Shown here: positions 1 to 5,078 of the stretch, piece by piece
Layout of the letters: every line of letters begins with the position of its first letter
Numbering within the stretch: the stretch's first letter is position 1
Assembly (NCBI GenBank): GCA_017939945.1
Contig: JAGAZS010000150.1
Coordinates: forward strand, 1-5,385
Length of the DNA stretch: 5,385 nt
Source: Schwartzia sp. (in: firmicutes)
Lineage (GTDB): Bacteria > Bacillota > Negativicutes > Selenomonadales > Selenomonadaceae
Reading direction: 5' to 3'
Notes under the pieces: model-generated
Database searches by the model: none
What the model saw: only the letters and a program-made list of their open reading frames with translations
What the model was told of the DNA's origin: nothing
Translations under genes and position numbers: made by a program

Positions 1-37
1 CCAGCATGAAACCGATATGCGCCGCAGATAGCTCCAA
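1..37 (-). CDS. Probable N-terminus of a divergent gene, cut by the window edge
   Basis: A minus-strand reading frame begins with TTG at 37-35 and runs off the left edge, giving MELSAAHIGFML. It is preceded by GGGAG (52-48) at a 10-nt spacing and by a good promoter (77-105), which places a transcript start near position 70. Twelve residues are too few to name the product; the hydrophobic GFML end would suit an inner-membrane protein. The call rests on the promoter and ribosome site rather than on any protein match. If real, it is transcribed divergently from the MFS gene. Confidence 0.35.
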   Translation of the reverse strand, partial: MELSAAHIGFML

Positions 38-76
38 ATTCTTTCGTCTCCCTTTGATAAATTTCAGTCATATCAT

Positions 77-105
77 ATTATAATGATTTTCTGCCGCCGC
101 GACAA
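77..105 (-). promoter_or_regulatory. Sigma-A promoter for the leftward gene
   Basis: Read on the minus strand, TTGTCG (105-100) is followed after 17 nt by a perfect TATAAT (82-77). Start of transcription would fall near 70, about 33 nt before the TTG at 37. The -10 box is flanked by short inverted arms (ATCAT 72-76, ATGAT 83-87), which could be an operator, but these are AT-rich and may be chance. Confidence 0.6.
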
Positions 106-145
106 TCGTTCGCGCCTTTTCATTTTATAAAATATGCACTATAAT

Positions 146-150
146 AAGGA
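146..150 (+). promoter_or_regulatory. Ribosome binding site fixing a TTG start
   Basis: AAGGA ends 5 nt before the TTG at 156. No ATG lies in a suitable position. The next in-frame ATG (240) has no ribosome site and would remove part of the first membrane helix. The MFS promoter itself is unclear: TATAAA at 126-131 or TAAAAT at 128-133 could be the -10, without a convincing -35. Confidence 0.7.
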
Positions 151-155
151 AACCA

Positions 156-1382
156 TTGAACCAGAATATTTTTGAAAGAAGTGAAAACGCAGTGAGCTGG
201 AAAGTAGTGCTCGCCGTTTTGACAGGCAACGTCATCTTCATGGCGTCAAGCTATACGATGCTGATTCCCTTTTTGCCGATGTATTTAACCCATGAGCTGG
301 GCGTTCCGATGGAGAATGTCAATCTTTGGTCGGGCGCCGTGTTTTCGGCCAGCTTCGTGGTCAGCGCGATCATGGGGCCGATCTGGGGGCGCATGGCGGA
401 CACCCACGGCAAACGGATGATGGCGATACGGGCGAGCCTCCTGCTGTCCGTCAGCTATTTCCTCGGCGGCGTCGTCTCGTCTCCGCTGGAGCTGGTCGGG
501 ATGCGTATTTTCCAAGGCTTCGCCGCGGGGCTATGGCCGATGGATCTCGCGATCATGACGATGTACGCGCCGCCGGACAAGCTGGGCGTCTGCCTCGGCG
601 TCATGCAGAGCGCGATGACCGCCGGCGGCGTCATCGGCCCGCTGCTCGGCGGGGTACTGGCCGAGGCCTTCGGCATGCGCGCCTCGTTTTTCGTGGCCTC
701 CGCCGCTCTGATGCTGAACTGCATCATTTTCCTTTTCGTCATCAAGGAGCCGCCGGACCCGTCCCGGAAAAAGGACGCAGCGAAATCGCCCGCGCCCAGC
801 CCTCTGGCGCTGCTGAAGATCCCCGTGCTGCGGACATTGCTCTGCGCCTCGGCGGTCATGCAGATGGTCATCCTGATCCTTCAGCCGATCATGACCACTT
901 ATATCACGTCCCTCGCAGGCGAGCTGCCGAACATCATTTTCGTCTCCGGCATGATTTTCTCCCTCGGCGGCTTTGCGGGCGTCATCGCAGCCCCCGCCTG
1001 GGGCTGGTTCGGCCAGCACAAGGGGTATCTGCGCGCCGCCCTGACCGCGATCCCGCTGGCGGGCGTCGGTCTCTTCATCCAGGGCTCGGTGACCAACCTC
1101 CATATTTACGCCGCCATGCAGTTCGTCTGCGGCGTCTTCTTCTGCGCCGTCCACCCGTCCATCAACGCGCTGCTGGCAAAAAACACTTCCCCCGACGTCA
1201 AGGGCAGCATCTTCGGCATGATGTTCGCCGTCCAGCAGATCGGCTCGATCCTCGGCCCGGTTCTTGGCGGCGTGGTGGCAACGATGTTCGGCATGAAATA
1301 CGTCTTCTATGTGGCGGGATGCGTGCTGTTCTCCCTCGCCCTGTTCCTGCGAGCGCGGAAGAAATTGATTGAAGGAACATAA
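156..1382 (+). CDS. MFS multidrug-type efflux transporter (DHA1-like)
   Basis: A 408-residue polytopic inner-membrane protein, the usual size of 12-helix major facilitator proteins. Motif A is plain after helix 2: G78 through R87, reading GRMADTHGKR. The antiporter signature, motif C, is at 157-166 (GGVIGPLLGG) in helix 5. A related GSILGPVLGG lies at 363-372 in the second half, reflecting the two-fold repeat of the family. A charged linker at about 198-212 (PPDPSRKKDAAK) matches the central cytoplasmic loop. Motif C is typical of drug:H+ antiporters, so proton-driven export of a small hydrophobic compound is the likely role; the substrate cannot be read from sequence. The start is TTG, chosen on the AAGGA site at 146-150. 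The gene stands alone, is divergent from the leftward gene, and ends in a strong terminator. MdtG/TetA-like proteins are relatives, but nothing here points specifically to tetracycline. Confidence 0.92.
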   Translation: MNQNIFERSENAVSWKVVLAVLTGNVIFMASSYTMLIPFLPMYLTHELGVPMENVNLWSGAVFSASFVVSAIMGPIWGRMADTHGKRMMAIRASLLLSVSYFLGGVVSSPLELVGMRIFQGFAAGLWPMDLAIMTMYAPPDKLGVCLGVMQSAMTAGGVIGPLLGGVLAEAFGMRASFFVASAALMLNCIIFLFVIKEPPDPSRKKDAAKSPAPSPLALLKIPVLRTLLCASAVMQMVILILQPIMTTYITSLAGELPNIIFVSGMIFSLGGFAGVIAAPAWGWFGQHKGYLRAALTAIPLAGVGLFIQGSVTNLHIYAAMQFVCGVFFCAVHPSINALLAKNTSPDVKGSIFGMMFAVQQIGSILGPVLGGVVATMFGMKYVFYVAGCVLFSLALFLRARKKLIEGT

Positions 1383-1394
1383 GAATACAAAAAC

Positions 1395-1431
1395 GCCGCG
1401 ACCCCATGGCGCAGGGTCGCGGCATATTTTT
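1395..1431. terminator. Bidirectional Rho-independent terminator between convergent genes
   Basis: A perfect 10-bp GC-rich stem, GCCGCGACCC (1395-1404) with GGGTCGCGGC (1414-1423), has a 9-nt loop. It is followed on the plus strand by ATATTTTT and on the minus strand by GTTTTTG. It serves both the MFS gene (stop at 1382) and the convergent gene whose stop lies at 1458. Confidence 0.9.
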
Positions 1432-1457
1432 ACGGAAAAACTGTTTGAAACGGCGAA

Positions 1458-2156
1458 TCAGGCGCCGCCCATCTCCGCCGTCTTCTTGTCGAAGCGGCTC
1501 ATGATCTCGGCATAGGTATCGTGGGTAATCTGCGGCATATCGTCCTTGCCGGTGATGTCCTTGAAGACCATACCCGCCTGACGGAAGCCTTCCTCCACCG
1601 CAGCGCGCATCTCGGACAGCTTGCCCGCGTCGCCGCCCGCGAGAGCCTCTGCCAATCCGAAGATACGGTCGGAGACCGCCCCAACGGAATAAGCGCCGCC
1701 CTCGGAGATCGCGGCCTGCGCTTCCTCCGGCGTCGTGCCTACCGGCGGGAGCATGAAGTTCTCGATGCCGATCTTGTTCCCGTCGAAGTTCAGCGAATAG
1801 ATGCCCTCGTTGAACAGGTTCTGCACCTTCATGTTCTGCTCGGTCATGGCCTGGATCATCATCGTGTAGCTTTGGTCGGTCATGTCCTGAAGCTGGCGAA
1901 CCTGATCCGCGGTCAAGCCTTTCGCTTTCTCGGCGCCCGCGCCTTCCACTTGGGCGTCCTTCTCTCCGGCGCCCGCCGCGTTTTTCGCCGCGTCCTTCGC
2001 CGCAGCAGAGATGCTGACGGAGTAAGCGTCGCCCATAGTCTTTTCGGGTTTCTCGGCGACCTTCTCGTCTTTCTTTTGCGCCTGCGTCGTCTTCAGGGAC
2101 GCCGACACGGACGCATACGCCATTTGCGCGTTGGTGGTTACATTGTTGACAGCCAT
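1458..2156 (-). CDS. Conserved-looking protein of unknown function with FlgM-like N-terminal patch
   Basis: A 232-residue soluble protein with no signal peptide and no membrane helix. Three regions are visible. The first is a low-complexity, Ala/Lys/Glu-rich N-terminus (about 1-80) with the patch DAYSVSISAAAKDAA at 43-57. The second is a helical segment rich in Gln and Met (81-115), including LTADQVRQLQDMTDQ. The third is a C-terminal part (about 152-229) with SVGAVSDRIFGLAEALAGGD and a helical tail ending TYAEIMSRFDKKTAEM. The VSIS-plus-Ala/Lys patch resembles the segment after the N-terminus of FlgM anti-sigma factors and some flagellum-associated proteins, but the length and remainder do not fit FlgM. 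I do not recognise a named family and assign no function. The start is certain: AGGAGG (2170-2165) sits 8 nt before the ATG. It has its own promoter and converges on the terminator shared with the MFS gene. No flagellar genes are in the window. Confidence 0.88.
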   Translation of the reverse strand: MAVNNVTTNAQMAYASVSASLKTTQAQKKDEKVAEKPEKTMGDAYSVSISAAAKDAAKNAAGAGEKDAQVEGAGAEKAKGLTADQVRQLQDMTDQSYTMMIQAMTEQNMKVQNLFNEGIYSLNFDGNKIGIENFMLPPVGTTPEEAQAAISEGGAYSVGAVSDRIFGLAEALAGGDAGKLSEMRAAVEEGFRQAGMVFKDITGKDDMPQITHDTYAEIMSRFDKKTAEMGGA

Positions 2157-2210
2157 TTTGCATTCCTCCTTGATGAATAAAAACTAAAAAACTCCTTTTC
2201 CACCAAAACC

Positions 2211-2239
2211 ATCATATCATAAATTCATGCCCCGCACAA
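2211..2239 (-). promoter_or_regulatory. Extended -10 sigma-A promoter for the 232-residue gene
   Basis: On the minus strand TTGTGC (2239-2234) is followed after 17 nt by TATGAT (2216-2211), with TG one base upstream of the -10, an extended -10 element. The start of transcription would be near 2204, giving a leader of about 48 nt that contains the AGGAGG site. It lies just after the terminator of the upstream small gene. Confidence 0.7.
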
Positions 2240-2252
2240 TAGAAGAAAAAGA

Positions 2253-2286
2253 AAAAGCTCTCTTCCCCTAAGAAAAAAGAGCTTTT
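2253..2286 (-). terminator. Rho-independent terminator of the small membrane protein gene
   Basis: A 9-bp stem pairs AAAAGCTCT (2253-2261) with AGAGCTTTT (2278-2286). On the minus strand it is followed by further T-rich sequence (TTTTTCTTTTTC). The stem is AT-rich and the loop long (16 nt), so it is weaker than the other terminators here, but it sits 20 nt after the stop at 2306. Confidence 0.65.
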
Positions 2287-2305
2287 ATCTTTCCATGAAA
2301 ATATG

Positions 2306-2578
2306 TCATATCAGAAAAATGATATATGTCGTCAGCGCGATCATCGCGATCATCGCGCCCGCCGCCTTGAAGCCTTCCTGCGTCTTCGGCCATCCGAACC
2401 GCAGCGTCTCGCCCAGGATACCGCGCCGGTTGAAGAACCAGAAGCCCTTGCTCATATCGCGCAGCTTGAACCACTTCTGCTTGTTGCGCGGGCCGATGAG
2501 AATCCCCGCGATAAAAACGATACACATCGCGCTGACCAAAGAAAAGAAAACGCGGCGTACAATCTCTGCATCCCCCAC
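2306..2578 (-). CDS. Small two-helix membrane protein of unknown function
   Basis: With the preferred GTG start at 2578 the product is 90 residues. One hydrophobic helix spans about 10-29 (VFFSLVSAMCIVFIAGILIG) and a second about 72-90 (AAGAMIAMIALTTYIIFLI). They are joined by a strongly basic loop (R31, K33, K35, K38, R40, K44, R51, R52, R60), which by the positive-inside rule should be cytoplasmic, leaving both ends outside. A longer form starting at GTG 2599 (97 residues) is possible in frame. It lacks a ribosome site, however, and would begin about where the promoter at 2603-2630 starts transcription. The chosen start has GGAGGT 8 nt upstream. It follows the TSUP permease by 56 nt on the same strand with no terminator between, so it may be made from both its own promoter and read-through. 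I do not recognise the family. Confidence 0.75.
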   Translation of the reverse strand: MGDAEIVRRVFFSLVSAMCIVFIAGILIGPRNKQKWFKLRDMSKGFWFFNRRGILGETLRFGWPKTQEGFKAAGAMIAMIALTTYIIFLI

Positions 2579-2586
2579 TCTGTTCC

Positions 2587-2592
2587 ACCTCC
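2587..2592 (-). promoter_or_regulatory. Ribosome binding site selecting GTG 2578
   Basis: GGAGGT on the minus strand ends 8 nt before the GTG at 2578. For the upstream GTG (2599) this same sequence would lie inside the coding region, which argues for the shorter protein. Confidence 0.7.
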
Positions 2593-2602
2593 AACGCACT
2601 TC

Positions 2603-2630
2603 ATTATATAGGAAACAAGGAATAAGTCAA
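2603..2630 (-). promoter_or_regulatory. Near-consensus promoter for the small membrane protein
   Basis: On the minus strand TTGACT (2630-2625) and a perfect TATAAT (2608-2603) are 16 nt apart. The -35 begins 4 nt after the TSUP permease stop codon (TAA at 2637-2635). Transcription would start near 2596, giving an 18-nt leader with the GGAGGT site. Confidence 0.8.
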
Positions 2631-2634
2631 GACG

Positions 2635-3393
2635 TTATCGATTCAGGAAAATCACCAGCCCGCCGATCAGCGGCGTCGCCGTGACCACCGCCTGCAAAAC
2701 AGGACGCGGCGCGAGGCTCGTGAATTTCGCGCCGATGAAGGAGCCGATTACGAGGCCGAGAAAGGTCTGAACGAAAATGGCCATATCCAGATGGCCGTTC
2801 ATGATATATCCGGCGCTGCCCGCAATCGAAATCGGCAATATCACCAGCATGCAGGTCCCGACGGTCTTCAGCAGCGAGACGCCGAAAAACATCATCAGTG
2901 CAAGCTGGATAAACGCTGTCGCGCCGATACCGAAGGCGCCGGAAAGGAAGCCTGTCACGACGCCCGTCACCGAGCCGAGCACAAGAAGCTCCCGCCCCTG
3001 TGGCTGCGTCCTGCGGATATGGATACGGCGGTCAAGCCACGCCTTGTGATACAAGCGGATATACATGATGACTGCCGACAGGAACATCATCATGGCGGTA
3101 AAGAAGCTGAGCTCGTTCGTCGGAAGACTGTGCGCGACATGCGCGCCGACAAACGCGCCGACCATGCCCGCGCCGCCGATGACAAGCCCCATCTTCACCT
3201 CGACCTCTCCCTCGCGGAGGTGGCTGACGGTGCCGGAAATCATCGTGAAAATCATCGCCGTGATGGCCACAGCCAAGGCCTTATGCATCGGCACGCCATA
3301 GCCCGCCACCAAGAGCGCGATCGTCATGCCGGAACCGCCCGCGCCGCAAAAGCCGAGCAAAAACCCCATAGCAAGCATTCCAGCGAAAATCAT
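2635..3393 (-). CDS. TSUP (TauE/SafE) family membrane permease
   Basis: A 252-residue polytopic membrane protein of the TauE/SafE family, whose members move sulfite, sulfoacetate, taurine-derived or other sulfur-containing organic anions. The two internally related signature segments are both present: GFLLGFCGAGGSGM at 10-23 and GFLSGAFGIGATAF at 148-161 (numbering from the ATG). Each opens a half of the protein, separated by a basic cytoplasmic stretch (YHKAWLDRRIHIRRTQPQGR, about 115-134). The length is normal for the family. An in-frame TTG at 3402 would add three residues, but the ribosome site AGAAAGG (3410-3404) is only 1 nt from it and 10 nt from the ATG at 3393, so ATG is preferred. 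Substrate is unknown, and no sulfur-metabolism gene is adjacent. It is divergent from the toxin gene and may be read through into the small membrane protein gene. Confidence 0.92.
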   Translation of the reverse strand: MIFAGMLAMGFLLGFCGAGGSGMTIALLVAGYGVPMHKALAVAITAMIFTMISGTVSHLREGEVEVKMGLVIGGAGMVGAFVGAHVAHSLPTNELSFFTAMMMFLSAVIMYIRLYHKAWLDRRIHIRRTQPQGRELLVLGSVTGVVTGFLSGAFGIGATAFIQLALMMFFGVSLLKTVGTCMLVILPISIAGSAGYIMNGHLDMAIFVQTFLGLVIGSFIGAKFTSLAPRPVLQAVVTATPLIGGLVIFLNR

Positions 3394-3403
3394 TCCGAAC
3401 AAA

Positions 3404-3410
3404 CCTTTCT
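3404..3410 (-). promoter_or_regulatory. Ribosome binding site deciding the TSUP start
   Basis: AGAAAGG on the minus strand lies 10 nt before ATG 3393 and only 1 nt before TTG 3402, so it supports the ATG. No convincing minus-strand promoter is visible just upstream; TATTAT (3434-3429, minus strand) overlaps the toxin -10 but has no good -35. Confidence 0.55.
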
Positions 3411-3422
3411 TTCATATAACAT

Positions 3423-3434
3423 TCATGCTATAAT
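3423..3434 (+). promoter_or_regulatory. Extended -10 promoter of the toxin gene
   Basis: TCATGCTATAAT carries a perfect TATAAT (3429-3434) preceded by TG at 3426-3427, an extended -10. The -35 position (3406-3411, TTTCTT) is poor, as extended -10 promoters tolerate. Transcription would start near 3441, giving a leader of about 51 nt. The core matches the antisense promoter (TCATGGTATAAT) at 11 of 12 bases. Confidence 0.65.
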
Positions 3435-3473
3435 ACAACACGAGAGACAGTAGATGTACGTCGGTTTGCTCCC
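3423..3473 (+). repeat. Left arm of imperfect inverted repeat: toxin promoter and leader
   Basis: In order the arm contains TCATGCTATAAT, GAGACAG (3444-3450), GATGT (3453-3457), CGTCGG (3459-3464) and CTCCC (3469-3473). The same blocks occur in the same order on the opposite strand at 3687-3632, with small insertions between them. The toxin mRNA and the convergent RNA therefore begin with related leaders. Confidence 0.6.
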
Positions 3474-3482
3474 GTAAGGGAG
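3469..3482 (+). other. Hairpin sequestering the toxin Shine-Dalgarno
   Basis: CTCCC (3469-3473) pairs perfectly with GGGAG (3478-3482) around a GTAA tetraloop of the stable GNRA class. The right arm is most of the ribosome site, AAGGGAGGTGAT (3476-3487). Folding would hide the site, a common way for type I toxin mRNAs to limit translation. The stem is only 5 bp, so the effect is inferred. Confidence 0.55.
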
Positions 3483-3491
3483 GTGATGCCC

Positions 3492-3569
3492 ATGACGGTG
3501 TTTGAAGCGTTGTCTTTGATGATTGCCTTCGGCCTTCTCATCGTGGCTATCCTTTCATACCGGAGATAG
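3492..3569 (+). CDS. Putative holin-like type I toxin peptide
   Basis: A 25-residue peptide, MTVFEALSLMIAFGLLIVAI followed by LSYRR and a TAG stop. It has one membrane-spanning helix (about 5-22) after a short N-terminus with one acidic residue, and a basic tail. The opening MTVFEAL-L-MIAFG closely fits the short 'putative holin-like toxin' (Hol_Tox) peptides of Firmicutes, which are thought to be type I toxins that damage the cell's own membrane and are held down by an antisense RNA. The ribosome site is nearly perfectly complementary to 16S rRNA (GGGAGGTGAT, 3478-3487), with GGAGG 8 nt before the ATG. In-frame ATG 3486 and GTG 3483 overlap this site and are unlikely starts. It has its own promoter, a bidirectional terminator 16 nt after the stop, and a convergent promoter downstream. 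It could instead be a non-toxic regulatory peptide, but family resemblance and layout favour a toxin. Confidence 0.85.
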   Translation: MTVFEALSLMIAFGLLIVAILSYRR

Positions 3570-3585
3570 TTTCAGCGATGAAATG

Positions 3586-3614
3586 AAAAAACCGCGTATG
3601 TTGCGCGGTTTTTT
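3586..3614. terminator. Bidirectional terminator shared by toxin mRNA and antisense RNA
   Basis: The perfect 11-bp stem AAAAAACCGCG (3586-3596) with CGCGGTTTTTT (3604-3614) has a 7-nt loop. It gives a T6 tract on both strands, so it can end the toxin mRNA near 3614 and the convergent RNA near 3586. Confidence 0.87.
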
Positions 3615-3669
3615 CTAAAGCCAATAACTTTGGGAGAGCCGACGCGGACAACATCGGCTGTCTCTTTCT
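3586..3669 (-). ncRNA. Putative antisense/antitoxin RNA of the holin-like toxin locus
   Basis: Transcription from the promoter at 3676-3703 would start near 3669 and stop at the shared terminator, giving an RNA of about 84 nt with no convincing open reading frame. Two structures are visible. A 5' hairpin pairs GCCGATG (3658-3652) with CGTCGGC (3644-3638) around a 7-nt loop, with one G-U pair. The other is the terminator. The toxin mRNA overlaps it only through the terminator (29 nt), as in the convergent RNA I/RNA II arrangement of the Fst (par) system. The CTCTCCC after the first hairpin (3638-3632) could pair 6 bases, one of them G-U, with GGGAGG of the toxin ribosome site. The antitoxin role is inferred from this layout and has no direct support. 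Confidence 0.6.
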
Positions 3670-3687
3670 ATGTTTATTATACCATGA
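3632..3687 (-). repeat. Right arm of the inverted repeat: antisense promoter and leader
   Basis: On the minus strand the arm reads TCATGGTATAAT (3687-3676), GAGACAG (3664-3658), GATG within the hairpin, CGTCGG (3644-3639) and CTCTCCC (3638-3632). These are the same blocks as at 3423-3473. The segment GCGTCGGCTCTCC (3645-3633) is repeated exactly at 5049-5037. Confidence 0.6.
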
Positions 3688-3703
3688 TTTCATAAATCGT
3701 CAA
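3676..3703 (-). promoter_or_regulatory. Strong convergent promoter facing the toxin gene
   Basis: TTGACG (3703-3698) and TATAAT (3681-3676) are separated by 16 nt, with TG one base before the -10 (extended -10). A T6 tract directly upstream on the minus strand (3709-3704) could be an UP-like element. It is better than the toxin promoter, as expected for an antitoxin RNA made in excess. No gene starts downstream of it before the terminator at 3586-3614. Confidence 0.8.
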
Positions 3704-3740
3704 GAAAAAAGCACCCGCAATACCATATGGTCTCCCTGTA

Positions 3741-4991
3741 TCACAGCAGCCAATGGAACAATCCCATCCATGCGAGGAACGAAAGAAAAACGACGCCGCA
3801 GGCGGAAACCGCAAAGAGGCGCACAAACAGGCGATGCTGCTCGGGAACGGAGGCTTTCGCCGCCGAGGAATACGCCGCAAGCGCGAGACCGCCGCCCGTG
3901 GAGAGCGGGCTGATGCCCCCGCAATGAGAAATCATCGAAAGGCACGTTGCCATCTCGACGGGATCAAAACCGCCGCCGAGATTCCCAAAAAGATCGGGAA
4001 TCGCAGGAATCAGCGTCGGCATGACGACGCCGGACGTGGAGCTGCACCAGGACATACACCCTGCGGTAATGCCCGTGATCGCCGTCGCCGTCGAAGGCGT
4101 CATAATCGAAGCCAGCGTGTCGGACAGAAGCTCGATGCCGCCGAGCTTGATGATCAGGTTCATCAGCACGCTGACGCCGCCGATCAGAATCAGCGTGCCC
4201 CACGGGACGTTCTTCAACGCCTCGCCCTCGTCCGCAACCTTGAGAAGAGAGAGCACGGCGGCAACGGCAAAGCTCGTCAGGCCCACGTTGAAATGGAAAA
4301 ACATCACAAGCACCACCATGACCGCGATGCCTGCCAGCGTCGTTTTTTGCTTCGCGCTGAACTCGGGAAGCTCAAACAGGTGAATGACATGGCTGGAATG
4401 AAGCTTCCAGCCGCCAAAGGCGATATAGACCACCGCCGCATAGACGGTCATGGACAGCACGCCGTTCATCAGGAACGATCCTTCGACGCCGGAAAGCCCG
4501 ATCTGCTCGCAAAGATTCCTCCCGATGATGCCCGTCGCAGCCAGCGGGGACACGCCGCCGCCCGAGGCGCCCAGCACCACGAGCGCCGCGAGCATGACCG
4601 GGGAGATTTTCATCTCGGCGGCCAGCGTCATCGAAAACACCATCATGATCGCAATCGTCGGCACCGTGCCGGGGCCGAGCGCCGAGAGCACCGTGGAGAA
4701 AACGTAAATGACGACGGGAACTAAAGCCGTATGCTCCCCCGTCAGGGCGACGACCTTTTCCGCCAGCAGCGCCAACGAGCCGTTCAGCTGCGCGATACTG
4801 AACAAATAAGTGACGCCCAGCAGGATCAGGAACAGCGAATAGTTGAAGCCCGCAATCACCGCCTTGTCCGGGATTCCTGCCACGCGCACCAAAACCAGCG
4901 CAAAAGCGATGGACAGGAGCCCCGTGTTCATGTGCCGCAAAAAACCGAGGATGATAGCGAGAAACAACAGAGAAAGAGAAATGAGTTCCAT
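3741..4991 (-). CDS. MatC-like dicarboxylate carrier (ion transporter superfamily)
   Basis: A 416-residue polytopic membrane protein. Its N-terminal part (about 1-150, with MNTGLLSIAFALVLVRVAGI at 21-40 and SLFLILLGVTYLFSIAQLNG at 52-71) resembles the N-terminal domain of the malonate/dicarboxylate carrier MatC. The inverted two-fold design of ion transporters such as SLC13 is visible as paired hairpin and unwound-helix motifs. LSALGPGTVPTIAI (102-115) with GASGGGVSPLAATG (141-154) are in the first half. SSTSGVVMPTLIPAI (317-331) with HCGGISPLSTGGG (356-368) are in the second. Uptake of a C3/C4 dicarboxylate is the likely role; the exact substrate is not readable. The start is ATG 4991; AAAGGAAG lies slightly far upstream (about 10-12 nt), and no better start is seen. 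It has its own promoter and a structured leader of about 80 nt. No clear hairpin terminator follows the stop at 3741, though a T6 tract lies at 3709-3704. Confidence 0.9.
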   Translation of the reverse strand: MELISLSLLFLAIILGFLRHMNTGLLSIAFALVLVRVAGIPDKAVIAGFNYSLFLILLGVTYLFSIAQLNGSLALLAEKVVALTGEHTALVPVVIYVFSTVLSALGPGTVPTIAIMMVFSMTLAAEMKISPVMLAALVVLGASGGGVSPLAATGIIGRNLCEQIGLSGVEGSFLMNGVLSMTVYAAVVYIAFGGWKLHSSHVIHLFELPEFSAKQKTTLAGIAVMVVLVMFFHFNVGLTSFAVAAVLSLLKVADEGEALKNVPWGTLILIGGVSVLMNLIIKLGGIELLSDTLASIMTPSTATAITGITAGCMSWCSSTSGVVMPTLIPAIPDLFGNLGGGFDPVEMATCLSMISHCGGISPLSTGGGLALAAYSSAAKASVPEQHRLFVRLFAVSACGVVFLSFLAWMGLFHWLL

Positions 4992-5028
4992 GGGGATAAC
5001 GCTTCCTTTCGAGGAACTATGGTATAAA

Positions 5029-5061
5029 AAACGTCAGGAGAGCCGACGCTTCGTCGTCGGC
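5029..5061 (-). other. Structured leader with alternative hairpins, related to the putative antitoxin RNA
   Basis: In the leader of the carrier gene, GCCGACG (5061-5055) pairs with CGTCGGC (5048-5042) around a 6-nt loop. It is followed by CTCTCCTGACG and T6 (5031-5026). An alternative stem pairs AAGCGTC (5051-5045) with GACGTTT (5035-5029), with one G-U pair, and ends in the T tract like a weak terminator. The two hairpins use the same bases and exclude one another. The element could be a leader switch, or the transcript could end here as a small RNA of about 45 nt. The first hairpin is clearly the more stable, so control is speculative. The resemblance to the hairpin at 3638-3658 is direct. 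Confidence 0.5.
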
Positions 5062-5078
5062 CCCCACTTGCAGGGATT

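Noticed and set aside
140..145. Perfect TATAAT directly before the MFS ribosome site
   Set aside because: As a -10 it would start transcription near 152, downstream of the AAGGA site at 146-150, so the mRNA would lack its ribosome site.
326..1372. Long plus-strand frame overlapping the MFS gene, and several minus-strand frames at 285-1294
   Set aside because: The translations are rich in Arg, His, Gly and Pro with no domain sense, as expected from alternative frames of a GC-rich gene. The MFS frame has clear family motifs.
1198..2163. 321-residue minus-strand frame and 219-residue plus-strand frame (1521-2180) over the unknown gene
   Set aside because: Both are Arg/Gly-rich shadows. The 232-residue frame has the perfectly placed AGGAGG and sensible composition, and the 321-residue frame runs through the strong terminator at 1395-1431.
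2268..2594. Alternative frames over the small membrane protein gene
   Set aside because: They lack the two clean hydrophobic helices and the ribosome site of the chosen frame; the 2268-2594 frame also runs into the terminator.
3735..3740. Hairpin terminator for the MatC-like gene
   Set aside because: The only candidates between the stop and the T6 tract at 3709-3704 are very short stems or the loopless ACCATATGGT; none is a convincing terminator.
3753..4724. 323-residue plus-strand frame opposite the MatC-like gene
   Set aside because: It is a charged, Arg/His/Asn-rich antisense shadow with no ribosome site or family motif.
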